DNA of 64,000 bases from positions 1,674,001 through 1,738,000 of the forward strand of contig NZ_CP035311.1 of assembly GCF_004114795.1 (NCBI RefSeq). Direction: 5' to 3'. The translations under genes and the position numbers were made by a program. Shown one piece after another: positions 54,706-62,994 of the stretch. The notes beneath the pieces are model-generated. The model was not told where the DNA came from. It ran no database searches and worked only from the letters and a program-made list of their open reading frames with translations. The stretch comes from Janthinobacterium sp. 17J80-10. Lineage in GTDB: Bacteria > Pseudomonadota > Gammaproteobacteria > Burkholderiales > Burkholderiaceae_D. The first letter of the stretch is position 1, and each line of letters starts with the position of its first letter.

Positions 54706-55170
54706 TCAGGCGCCGATCCAGGGCAGGCTGGCCTTGCACCAGCCCGAGACGGCCTTGCGATGGCCCTGTTCATTCTTGTCGCCCTCAAAGCCTTCGAGGA
54801 TGTCATAGCAATGCTTGTATCCCTGTTCGGTTGCCAGCTTGGCGGCGTGGCGCGAACGCACGCCCGAACGGCACAGGAATAACAGGGTGTCGCCCTTGCC
54901 GGCGAATTCGGCGAGTTGCGCGAGGAAATCCGGATTGTGCACGCCCTCCGGATACAGGTTCCATTGCACGGCATGGTGCTGTGCCGCAGGCAAGGCCACA
55001 CGGCCAACCCAGTCGCGTTCGGCGGCGGTACGCACATCCACCAGCTTGACTGCGGGATCGGCTTGCAAAAGGTCGTAGGCTTGCTGGGGAGTGACTGCGC
55101 CGGCATAGGGCAGGCTGGCGTCCTGCGCGCGTTTGTGTGCAGAAATGAGAATGTCAGCAGCTGTCGTCAT
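54706..55170 (-). CDS. rhodanese-like domain protein
   Basis: This 154-residue single-domain rhodanese has the active-site loop LFLCRSGVRSRHAAKLA, with the catalytic Cys near residue 98. VKLVDVRTAAERDWVGRV is the CH2A-type motif. It can carry sulfane sulfur from thiosulfate or a cysteine desulfurase. The gene abuts the TAXI gene end to end: its stop begins one base after the other's. Its promoter must share the 411-base spacer with glnA. Confidence 0.92.
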   Translation of the reverse strand: MTTAADILISAHKRAQDASLPYAGAVTPQQAYDLLQADPAVKLVDVRTAAERDWVGRVALPAAQHHAVQWNLYPEGVHNPDFLAQLAEFAGKGDTLLFLCRSGVRSRHAAKLATEQGYKHCYDILEGFEGDKNEQGHRKAVSGWCKASLPWIGA

Positions 55171-55262
55171 GGCAAGTTGTGCTCAGAATATACGCAAAAG
55201 TATCATTATAGTGGCCTTGTTGCATCCTCATGAATGGCATGAAAATTCACTTGTGATCGCGT

Positions 55263-55348
55263 CGCACTAAAATGGTGCGAAGAAATTTATTTCAGTACGG
55301 AAATCACTCTAATGGTGCAATTTATTTGACGCGCATTAAATTGGTGCA
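55263..55348 (+). promoter_or_regulatory. three NtrC binding sites upstream of glnA
   Basis: GCACTAAAATGGTGC at 55264-55278 is a near-perfect NtrC site. TCACTCTAATGGTGCA at 55304-55319 and GCGCATTAAATTGGTGCA at 55331-55348 follow with weaker left halves. All lie 95-195 bases before the sigma-54 promoter, as expected for enhancers, and ntrBC lies just downstream of glnA. Confidence 0.8.
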
Positions 55349-55442
55349 AACTGTTCCCGGGTGATTTGCGCGAACCCTGGCGAATGGGCTCACAATTGCG
55401 GGAGTTCGCTGCAAATACTCAAGGCAGGATTTGCTCGTATGG

Positions 55443-55458
55443 TGGCATAGATCCTGCT
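55443..55458 (+). promoter_or_regulatory. sigma-54 promoter of glnA
   Basis: TGGCATAGATCCTGCT keeps GG and GC ten bases apart and deviates from the consensus only at C6 and the first T of TTGC. The leader to the ATG at 55582 is about 110 bases. Confidence 0.7.
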
Positions 55459-55581
55459 ATCATTCCGGGTTGAATTTTTGATTTTGCTTAAGCCCGCTGA
55501 TGCCTTGTTGTTCTGCGCATGGCCAATTCAAATTCAGTTCAAGTTTTTCATATCATTTCCGCTTACATTTAGGAGATTCGC

Positions 55582-56997
55582 ATGGCAAGAACGGCCGCAG
55601 AGGTCTTGAAGATGGTGAAAGACAACGAAGTCAAATTCGTTGATTTCCGTTTTGCTGACACACGGGGCAAGGAACAGCACGTTACCGTGCCTGTTTCCCA
55701 CTTCGACATCGACAAGTTCGAATCCGGCCATGCCTTCGACGGTTCGTCGATCGCCGGCTGGAAGGGTATCGAAGCCTCCGACATGCTCCTGATCCCCGAT
55801 CCGAACACGGCCAATATCGATCCGTTCATGGAAGAAACCACGCTGTTCATGCAGTGTGACGTGATCGAACCGTCCGATGGCAAAGGCTACGACCGCGACC
55901 CGCGCTCGATCGCCAAGCGCGCAGAAGCCTACCTGAAATCCTCCGGCCTGGGCGACACCGCCTACTTCGGCCCGGAACCGGAATTCTTCATCTTTGACAG
56001 CGTGCGCTGGAAGTCCGACATGTCCGGCTGCTTCGTCAAGATCGATTCCGAAGAAGCATCGTGGACCACCGGCGAGAAGCTCGAAGGCGGCAACAGCGGC
56101 CATCGTCCGACCGTCAAGGGTGGCTATTTCCCGGTGCCCCCGGTCGACAGCTTCCAGGACATGCGCTCGGAAATGAGCCTGATCCTCGAATCGCTGGGCA
56201 TCCCGGTTGAAGTGCACCACCACGAAGTGGCCGGCGCTGGCCAGAATGAACTCGGCACCAAGTTTTCCACCCTGGTGGAACGCGCTGACTGGACCCAGAA
56301 CCTGAAGTACGTGGTCTGGAACGTTGCCCACACCTATGGCAAGACTGCAACCTTCATGCCGAAGCCGATCGTTGGCGACAATGGCTCGGGCATGCACGTG
56401 CACCAGTCGGTCTGGAAAGATGGCAAGAACCTGTTCGCCGGCGACGGCTATGCCGGTCTGTCCGATTTCGCCCTGTACTACATCGGTGGCATCATCAAGC
56501 ACGCCCGTGCACTGAACGCGATCACCAATCCTGGCACCAACTCGTACAAGCGCCTGGTGCCTGGCTATGAAGCACCGGTCAAGCTGGCTTACTCGGCCAA
56601 GAACCGTTCGGCTTCGATCCGCATTCCGCACGTGGCCAACCCGAAGGGCCGCCGCGTCGAAGCGCGCTTCCCGGATCCGCTGGCCAATCCGTACCTGTGT
56701 TTTGCCGCATTGCTGATGGCAGGCCTGGACGGCGTGCAGAACAAGATCCATCCTGGCGAAGCAGCCTCGAAGGACCTGTACCACCTGCCGCCGGAAGAAG
56801 ATGCACTGATCCCGACCGTGTGCTCGTCGCTCGAGCAAGCGCTGGAAGCCCTCGACAAGGACCGCGAGTTCCTGACCCGTGGCGGCGTCTTCAGCGACAG
56901 CATGATCGACGCTTACCTGGAACTGAAGATGGGCGAAGTCCAGCGCATGCGCATGACCCCGCATCCGGTTGAATTCGACATGTATTATTCGTCGTAA
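55582..56997 (+). CDS. glnA: type I glutamine synthetase
   Basis: GlnA makes glutamine from glutamate, ammonia and ATP as a dodecamer. The 471-residue protein has the N-terminal [34 protein letters not shown] (Asp50-region latch), [11 protein letters not shown], the [10 protein letters not shown] metal/glutamate site, [18 protein letters not shown] and [20 protein letters not shown]. The adenylylation Tyr is in [11 protein letters not shown] (about residue 397). AGGAGA precedes the ATG. The upstream region carries three NtrC sites and a sigma-54 promoter. A terminator and one gene separate it from ntrBC. Confidence 0.98.
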   Translation: MARTAAEVLKMVKDNEVKFVDFRFADTRGKEQHVTVPVSHFDIDKFESGHAFDGSSIAGWKGIEASDMLLIPDPNTANIDPFMEETTLFMQCDVIEPSDGKGYDRDPRSIAKRAEAYLKSSGLGDTAYFGPEPEFFIFDSVRWKSDMSGCFVKIDSEEASWTTGEKLEGGNSGHRPTVKGGYFPVPPVDSFQDMRSEMSLILESLGIPVEVHHHEVAGAGQNELGTKFSTLVERADWTQNLKYVVWNVAHTYGKTATFMPKPIVGDNGSGMHVHQSVWKDGKNLFAGDGYAGLSDFALYYIGGIIKHARALNAITNPGTNSYKRLVPGYEAPVKLAYSAKNRSASIRIPHVANPKGRRVEARFPDPLANPYLCFAALLMAGLDGVQNKIHPGEAASKDLYHLPPEEDALIPTVCSSLEQALEALDKDREFLTRGGVFSDSMIDAYLELKMGEVQRMRMTPHPVEFDMYYSS

Positions 56998-57020
56998 TCC
57001 AGCTGCGTTAAGCACTTCTA

Positions 57021-57049
57021 AAAGGGCGGGTTTCCCGCCCTTTTATTTT
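57021..57049 (+). terminator. intrinsic terminator after glnA
   Basis: AAAGGGCGGG-TTT-CCCGCCCTTTT is a strong stem followed by ATTTT. It should uncouple glnA from the downstream genes. Confidence 0.9.
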
Positions 57050-57150
57050 GTGCGTTGTAATATTAGAAAAAGTGTTAAGCAGCAATTGTAAATAATTGAT
57101 TCTTATCCTAAACTGGCATTCCGTAATGTTGGTTTCTCATAAGTAAAATT

Positions 57151-57645
57151 ATGAAATTTGCAATAATCTCAGCGTTCCTGCTGGCCGGATTTTATTCCTC
57201 CTCGGTGCTTGCGCAGTCGGAGGTTTTCCTCTGCGTCGACGAGCGCGGCAACAAGGAATACAAGAATACCGGCGGCACCAAGGGGTGCAAGCGGGTCGAG
57301 CTTCCCGGCATTACGACCATCGAGGCGCCGCGTGCGCGCCAGGTTGCGGCGTCGGGTAACGCCGCGCCCAAGGTGCCGGCGCCAACCGATTTCCCCAAGG
57401 CCGATGGCAATGCACAAAAGGCGCGCGATAGCGACCGCCGCCAGATTCTCTCGGACGAGTTGAAAAACGAAGAGCAAAAGCTGGCGAACCTGAAAAAGGA
57501 ATTCAACAATGGCGAGCCCGAACGCCAGGGCGGCGAGCGCAACTACGCCAAGTACCAGGAGCGCGCCGCGTCGATGAAGCAAGACGTGGAGCGCAGCGAA
57601 AAGAATGTCGAGGCGCTCAAGCGGGAAATCGCCAACCTGAAGTAG
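57151..57645 (+). CDS. DUF4124-type exported protein with coiled coil
   Basis: This 164-residue protein has a signal peptide (MKFAIISAFLLAGFYSSSVLA) and a short DUF4124-like segment at the mature start (EVFLCVDERGNKEYKNTGGTKGCKRV). Two Cys residues there are likely joined by a disulfide. A charged helical tail follows (LSDELKNEEQKLANLKKEF and MKQDVERSEKNVEALKREIANL). It lies between glnA and ntrB, a common place for such a protein in betaproteobacteria. Function is unknown; envelope location is expected. Confidence 0.85.
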   Translation: MKFAIISAFLLAGFYSSSVLAQSEVFLCVDERGNKEYKNTGGTKGCKRVELPGITTIEAPRARQVAASGNAAPKVPAPTDFPKADGNAQKARDSDRRQILSDELKNEEQKLANLKKEFNNGEPERQGGERNYAKYQERAASMKQDVERSEKNVEALKREIANLK

Positions 57646-57667
57646 GTATGGCAATTGCTTAATAGAG

Positions 57668-57689
57668 GCCGCGCTATGCGGCTTTTTTT
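57668..57689 (+). terminator. intrinsic terminator just before ntrB
   Basis: GCCGC-GCTAT-GCGGC (57668-57682) is followed by seven T residues, ending only 15 bases before the proposed ntrB start. Confidence 0.85.
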
Positions 57690-57704
57690 ATTTTTAAGAC
57701 TATC

Positions 57705-58787
57705 TTGAACGCGAATATACCTCTGCTGCCCGAATTGAATGGCCTCGATATGCTGGCATCGGCCGTGCTCATCCTGGACGACGACAACCGGATTGTCTAC
57801 GCCAACCCGGCTGCCGAGCATTTGCTGGAAAGTTCATTCAAGGCCTTGTCGCATCATCGCTTCACGGAACTGTTCCAGAATGGCGAGCCGCTTGGCGCCT
57901 TGTTCCGTCAGGCCAGCGAGAACCAGTTCGCCGACTGGCGCCAGGACCTGACTCTGGAGCGCGTCGGCCGCGACGCATTGCATGTGCATTGCATCATCAG
58001 CGCACTGCACCGCCCGGGCATGGCGATCCTGATCGAGTTGCGCGAAAACGTCCAGCAGTTGAAGCTCGACCGCGAGGAGCGCCTGCTCGACCAGAGCCAG
58101 GCCAACAAGGAACTGATCCGTAACCTCGCCCATGAAATCAAGAATCCGCTGGGCGGCATTCGCGGCGCGGCCCAGTTGCTGGAGCTGGAATTGCCGGAGC
58201 GCCACCTGAAGGAGCTGCGCGAATACACGCAAGTCATCGTCAAGGAAGCCGACCGGCTGCAAACGCTGGTCGACCGCCTGCTGGCGCCGCACCGGCGCCC
58301 GCATATCGTTGGCGACGTCAATATCCACGAGGTCTTCGAGCGTGTGCGCAGCCTGATCCTGGCGGAATTCCCCAACGGGCTGACGATCAGGCGCGATTAC
58401 GACTTGTCCATACCGGAGTTCAGGGGCGACAACGAGCAGCTCATCCAGGCCGTGCTGAACATTGCCCACAATGCTGCCCAGGCGCTGGCGCCGCGCATTG
58501 CGGCAGGCGATGCCGAGCTGGTTTTCCTGACCCGCATTGCGCGCCAGGTGACCCTGGCGAAGGTTCGTTATCGATTGGCATTAGATTTGCATATCATCGA
58601 CAATGGACCTGGCATCCCGACAGAAATTCAGGACCGCATCTTCTATCCCCTGGTATCGGGAAGGGAGGGCGGCAGTGGCCTGGGACTGACGCTGGCGCAG
58701 ACGTTCGTGCAGCAGCACATGGGCGTGATCGAATGCGCAAGCAAGCCGGGATGCACCGATTTCAGGATTTTGATACCGCTGCCCTGA
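57705..58787 (+). CDS. ntrB: nitrogen regulation sensor kinase NtrB
   Basis: NtrB is a cytosolic histidine kinase/phosphatase that is controlled by PII and phosphorylates NtrC. The 360-residue protein has a PAS domain at about 10-110, the phosphorylated His in NLAHEIKNPLGGIRGAAQLL (about residue 142), the N box QAVLNIAHNAAQAL, and the ATP lid DNGPGIP...FYPLVSGREGGSGLGLTLAQ. The TTG at 57705 gives the family N-terminus. It lacks a clear ribosome site and follows a terminator by 15 bases; the ATG at 57750 is an alternative that shortens the PAS domain. ntrC follows 22 bases later. Confidence 0.93.
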   Translation: MNANIPLLPELNGLDMLASAVLILDDDNRIVYANPAAEHLLESSFKALSHHRFTELFQNGEPLGALFRQASENQFADWRQDLTLERVGRDALHVHCIISALHRPGMAILIELRENVQQLKLDREERLLDQSQANKELIRNLAHEIKNPLGGIRGAAQLLELELPERHLKELREYTQVIVKEADRLQTLVDRLLAPHRRPHIVGDVNIHEVFERVRSLILAEFPNGLTIRRDYDLSIPEFRGDNEQLIQAVLNIAHNAAQALAPRIAAGDAELVFLTRIARQVTLAKVRYRLALDLHIIDNGPGIPTEIQDRIFYPLVSGREGGSGLGLTLAQTFVQQHMGVIECASKPGCTDFRILIPLP

Positions 58788-58809
58788 CAGGCATGACTGA
58801 CGAGAAAAT

Positions 58810-60345
58810 ATGAAACCAATCTGGATAGTCGACGACGATGAATCGATCCGCTGGGTGCTTGAAAAGGCCCTGGCGCGCGAAAACCTGGCGACGCGCAGCT
58901 TTGCCAACGCCCGCGACGCCATGGATGCGCTCAAGACCAGTACCCCGCAGGTGCTGGTTTCGGATATCCGCATGCCCGGCGAGACCGGGCTCGAGCTGCT
59001 GCAAACGGTCAAGGCTACCCATCCCGGCTTGCCGGTGATTATCATCACGGCCTTTTCCGACCTGGATTCCGCCGTGGCGGCATTCCAGGGCGGCGCCTTC
59101 GAATACCTGGCCAAGCCCTTCGATGTCGACAAGGCGGTCGAGCTGATCCGGCGCGCGCTCGAGGAAAGCCTGCGCGAAGCCAATGTCGAGCAAGTCTCGG
59201 CGGAGACGCCGGAAATCCTCGGCCAGGCGCCGGCCATGCAGGATGTGTTCCGCGCCATCGGCCGGCTGTCGCAATCCAATGTCACGGTGCTGATCACGGG
59301 CGAGTCCGGCAGCGGCAAGGAACTCGTGGCGCGCGCCCTGCACAAGCACAGCCCGCGCGCCGCGCAGCCCTTCATTGCGCTCAATACCGCGGCGATTCCG
59401 AAAGACTTGCTGGAGTCGGAGCTGTTCGGCCATGAGCGCGGCGCCTTTACCGGCGCGCAGGTGACGCGGCGCGGCCGTTTCGAGCAGGCCGAGGGCGGCA
59501 CGCTGTTCCTCGATGAAATCGGCGACATGCCTTTCGACTTGCAGACGCGCCTCTTGCGGGTGCTCTCGGATGGCCACTTCTACCGCGTCGGCGGCCACCA
59601 GCCGCTCAAGGCTAATGTGCGCGTGATTGCCGCCACCCACCAGAACCTGGAGAGCCGCGTCAAGGATGGCCTGTTTCGCGAAGACTTGTTCCATCGCCTG
59701 AACGTCATCCGCCTGCGCCTGCCCAGCCTGCGCGAGCGCCACGAAGACATTCCGCTTTTGACCCGGCACTTCCTGGCGCAAAGCGCCAAGCAGCTCGGCG
59801 TCGAAGCCAAGCGCATGTCCGAAAGCGCCATGCAATTCCTCGCCACGCGCGAGTTGCCGGGCAACGTGCGCCAGCTGGAAAATCTCTGCAACTGGATCAC
59901 CGTCATGGCGCCTGGCCAGACGGTCGAGATCAAGGATCTGCCGCAGGATCTCATCGAAGAAAAGGGTGTCGAGCCAATCGGGCCGGTCGCTTCTGCGATG
60001 GCCTTGCCTGTCCAGGCTGGTGCGTTTTCGGCGGGCGATGCACCGGTGGGGGGCATTCCCCTTAACGGTGCTTCCCATGTCGCCCCGGCTGGCATGCCGC
60101 CTTACCTGAACGGTGGCGAGAGCTGGATATCGCTGCTGGAATCGGAAGCCGCACAGATGCTGTCCGCGGGACAGCCCGAAGTGATGGAAGCCCTCGGGCG
60201 CCAATTCGAGTCGGCCCTGATCAAGGTGGCGTTGAAGCATACCCATGGCCGCAAGAACGATGCCGCGGTCCGCCTGGGCATCGGGCGCAATACCATCACC
60301 CGCAAGATCCAGGAACTGGGCATTTCCGGCGCCAAGGACGACTAG
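58810..60345 (+). CDS. ntrC: nitrogen regulation sigma-54 activator NtrC
   Basis: NtrC activates sigma-54 promoters under nitrogen limitation. The 511-residue protein has an N-terminal receiver (IWIVDDDESIRWVLEKAL with the phosphorylated Asp in VSDIRMPGETG, about residue 54). The AAA+ domain has GESGSGKE (about 168), GAFTGAQ and [13 protein letters not shown] Fis-type helix-turn-helix ends it (ALGRQFESALIKVALKHTHGRKNDAAVRLGIGRNTITRKI-type, about 450-500). The linker before the HTH contains a Pro/Ala-rich stretch about 40 residues longer than in E. coli. It ends three bases before the convergent PBP gene stop. Confidence 0.96.
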   Translation: MKPIWIVDDDESIRWVLEKALARENLATRSFANARDAMDALKTSTPQVLVSDIRMPGETGLELLQTVKATHPGLPVIIITAFSDLDSAVAAFQGGAFEYLAKPFDVDKAVELIRRALEESLREANVEQVSAETPEILGQAPAMQDVFRAIGRLSQSNVTVLITGESGSGKELVARALHKHSPRAAQPFIALNTAAIPKDLLESELFGHERGAFTGAQVTRRGRFEQAEGGTLFLDEIGDMPFDLQTRLLRVLSDGHFYRVGGHQPLKANVRVIAATHQNLESRVKDGLFREDLFHRLNVIRLRLPSLRERHEDIPLLTRHFLAQSAKQLGVEAKRMSESAMQFLATRELPGNVRQLENLCNWITVMAPGQTVEIKDLPQDLIEEKGVEPIGPVASAMALPVQAGAFSAGDAPVGGIPLNGASHVAPAGMPPYLNGGESWISLLESEAAQMLSAGQPEVMEALGRQFESALIKVALKHTHGRKNDAAVRLGIGRNTITRKIQELGISGAKDD

Positions 60346-60348
60346 GCC

Positions 60349-62853
60349 TTAATTTCCCGATCCTGCGGCCGCAGCGCCGGACTCCGGTCCCGCGCTGATT
60401 TCGTTTCTGTTCGGCGTCAATGGGTCGCTCGCTTCGTGGGCCACCGCTGGCGTGGCGACTTCGTTCTCCATGGCCTGCATGCCGCGCGCGTCGCCGACCA
60501 GCGTGCGTCCGCCCTGGCGCCGCACGATAATGCCTTGTCCCGGCGGCGGCCCTGCCCGCGGCAGTCCATCCGGCCCTTCTGCGTCTGGGCTTGCCGCTGA
60601 AACCTCATACGTGTCCGACGATGCGCCGTCGCGCTCCTGCGGTGCGCGCCGTGCCAGCAGGGTGGGGCGCAGCGGCCGCGGAAATTGCGCAGCCAGGTCG
60701 ATGCGTTTCTCGCGCAGGGTATTGCGGAAAAAGTCCCCCACCACGAGGATCGCATTGTGGCCGCCCTGGCCCCAGTAGCTGCTGCGCATGGTCACTCGCT
60801 GGTCGTTGAAGCCGATCCAGGCGCCAGCGACCAGTTCGGGATGCATCAGGATGAACCAGCCATCGGTATTGTTCTGGGTGGTGCCGGTCTTGCCGGCGAT
60901 GTCGGCATCGATGCCGAACTGGCGCTTGACGACTTTGCCGGTGCCCTGGTCCACGGCACCGCGCAGCATGTCGATCAGCTCGGTCGACACTTCCTCGGAA
61001 AGGACGCGTTCGCCGACCTGCGTACCGAATTCGGCCACCAGGCCGCCGTAACGGTCGACGATGCGCTTGACCGATACCGGCGGGCGGTATTCGCCTGCGC
61101 GGGCGATGGTGGCATAGGACGAGACCATTTCCAGCAAGGTGACCGGGCTGGTGCCAAGGGCAATCGAGATCACCGGGTCGAGGCGGCTCTGGCGCACGCC
61201 CATTGCCTGGGCGAGATCGACCACGGGATCGATGCCAACGTCTTGCATGACCTGCGCGGTAATGGTGTTTTTCGAATACACCAGGCCTTCGCGCAAGCTC
61301 ATGGGGCGGTTTGCGACATCCATGTCGGTCGGACGCCATTTGCGGCCGTCGGCCATGGTAATTTCGACCGGGCCAGCCCGGTAAGAATGGCGCGGACTGA
61401 TGCCTTGCTCAAGCGCCGCGGCGTACACGAAGGGCTTGAAGGTAGAGCCAGGCTGGCGCACCGCTTGCGCGACATGGTCGAACTGGTCGATATTGAAATC
61501 ACGGCTGCCGACCCAGGCCTTGATTTCGCCGCTGGCAGGATCCATCGCCAGGAAGCCGGCTTCCAGGCGAGATTTTCTTTCAAGTAATTGCCGCATGAAT
61601 TTGCGGTCCGCCTTCATCTGCGCCAATGCACCCACCGGACCGGCCCCGCCGGCAGCGTATTTCCGGTAATCGCCTGATTCACGAATGAAGGACTCGACCA
61701 GTTCCGGGCGCGACTTCCAGAGGTGGCTGAAGGGCGTAATTTCATCGTGCATGCGGGCATAAAAATCGGCATGCAGGGAAGCGCGCAGGCGGCTCGATCC
61801 CCACTCGACATCGGCGATGCGCTGCAGCGCCAGTGCCTGGTGCTCGACTGCGCGTTCGGCGACCGCCTGCATCTCGGGTTCGAGGGTGGTGTGTATCACC
61901 ATCCCGTCAGACTGCAGGTCGTGGCCCTCGCGCTCGGCCCATTCGGCCAGCCACTTGCGCACGTGGGCGGTGAAATGCGGGGCGGTGCCGCCCACGGCCG
62001 GGATGCGGTGCAGCGCAGCGCCCAGCGGCTGCCCGATGACCGCGTCAAATTCCGGCTGGGTCAGCAAGCCCTGGCGCAGCAGCTGGCCAAGCACCACATT
62101 GCGCCGCTTCAGCGCCCGCTCTGGGTTCTTGACGGGGTTGTAATACTGGGTGCCTTTGAGCATGCCGACCAGGGTGGCGCTTTCGGCCACGCTCAGTTGC
62201 GCCGCCGGCTTGCCGAAATACGTGCGCGCGCCCATCTCGATGCCGTAGGCGTTGTACAGGAATGGCACTGTGTTGAGATAGATTTCAAGGATTTCCTGCT
62301 TGTCGTATGCACGTTCGATCTTCAGCGCAGTCAGCATTTCACGCGCCTTGCGGTGCACGCTGCGGGTGCGGCCGATCTCTTCGGGAAAGAGGTTGCGCGC
62401 CAGTTGCTGGGTAATGGTCGAGCCGCCCTGGTCGCGCCCGCTCAGGGTGTGCGCCACTGCCAGCGCAGTGCGGCGCAGGTCGACGCCGCTGTGTTCAAAG
62501 AAGCGCTGGTCTTCGGTCGCGATCAGCGCGCGCAACACATGGGGCGCTACCTGCTTCAGCGCAATCTGTTCCTGCTGCTTCTGGCGGAATTCTCCCAGCA
62601 CGCTGCCATCGGCGGCCAGGATGATGCTTGGCCGGGCATGGCGGACTTTTTCCACGATGTCCAGTTCGGGCACGCTGGGCAATAGCCAGGCGAGGTAAGT
62701 CAGGCCGGAAAGCAGGGCGACACTGATGCACACGCCGATTGCCGTGGCGAACCCGCGCAACAGCCGGCGCCAGAATCGTTTGCCGGAAACGGCGGCAATG
62801 TCGGAATTGTTTTTGTTGAGCAAAGCCGTATCTCCCATGCAATCATCGCGCAT
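60349..62853 (-). CDS. class A penicillin-binding protein (PBP1-type)
   Basis: This 834-residue bifunctional peptidoglycan synthase has one N-terminal helix (about 35-55). The glycosyltransferase domain has ATEDQRFFEHSGVD, GGSTITQQLARNLFPEE and ARTYFGKPAAQLSVAESATLVGMLKG. The transpeptidase domain has QPGSTFKPF (catalytic Ser, SxxK), YSKNTI (SxN) and GKTGTTQNNTDGWF. The C-terminus is Pro- and Ala-rich. It could be PBP1a or an accessory PBP1 copy; comM/pilM genes that often neighbour mrcA are not seen, so the symbol is withheld. An ATG at 62838 is an alternative start. Confidence 0.92.
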   Translation of the reverse strand: MRDDCMGDTALLNKNNSDIAAVSGKRFWRRLLRGFATAIGVCISVALLSGLTYLAWLLPSVPELDIVEKVRHARPSIILAADGSVLGEFRQKQQEQIALKQVAPHVLRALIATEDQRFFEHSGVDLRRTALAVAHTLSGRDQGGSTITQQLARNLFPEEIGRTRSVHRKAREMLTALKIERAYDKQEILEIYLNTVPFLYNAYGIEMGARTYFGKPAAQLSVAESATLVGMLKGTQYYNPVKNPERALKRRNVVLGQLLRQGLLTQPEFDAVIGQPLGAALHRIPAVGGTAPHFTAHVRKWLAEWAEREGHDLQSDGMVIHTTLEPEMQAVAERAVEHQALALQRIADVEWGSSRLRASLHADFYARMHDEITPFSHLWKSRPELVESFIRESGDYRKYAAGGAGPVGALAQMKADRKFMRQLLERKSRLEAGFLAMDPASGEIKAWVGSRDFNIDQFDHVAQAVRQPGSTFKPFVYAAALEQGISPRHSYRAGPVEITMADGRKWRPTDMDVANRPMSLREGLVYSKNTITAQVMQDVGIDPVVDLAQAMGVRQSRLDPVISIALGTSPVTLLEMVSSYATIARAGEYRPPVSVKRIVDRYGGLVAEFGTQVGERVLSEEVSTELIDMLRGAVDQGTGKVVKRQFGIDADIAGKTGTTQNNTDGWFILMHPELVAGAWIGFNDQRVTMRSSYWGQGGHNAILVVGDFFRNTLREKRIDLAAQFPRPLRPTLLARRAPQERDGASSDTYEVSAASPDAEGPDGLPRAGPPPGQGIIVRRQGGRTLVGDARGMQAMENEVATPAVAHEASDPLTPNRNEISAGPESGAAAAGSGN

Positions 62854-62994
62854 TGGCCTGCGCGTATGGCATGTATGGGAGGTTAACCTTGCAAGGGAAG
62901 ACGGCGAAAAAAATCAGGCCGCCAAAGTGACCTGGTTCACATTGAAATTACCAGCAGGAATAATTAATTCTCGCAGTATTGTTTTACAACAAAA

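Larger units (their letters stand above)
55171..55581. other. 411-base divergent regulatory region of glnA and the rhodanese gene
   Basis: No gene is visible. It contains three NtrC-type sites and a sigma-54-like promoter for glnA, described separately. The first 90 bases should hold the promoter of the rhodanese gene. Confidence 0.7.

Noticed and set aside
55534-57015. 493-codon minus-strand frame opposite glnA
   Set aside because: It is fully opposite a canonical glutamine synthetase and has no domain content.
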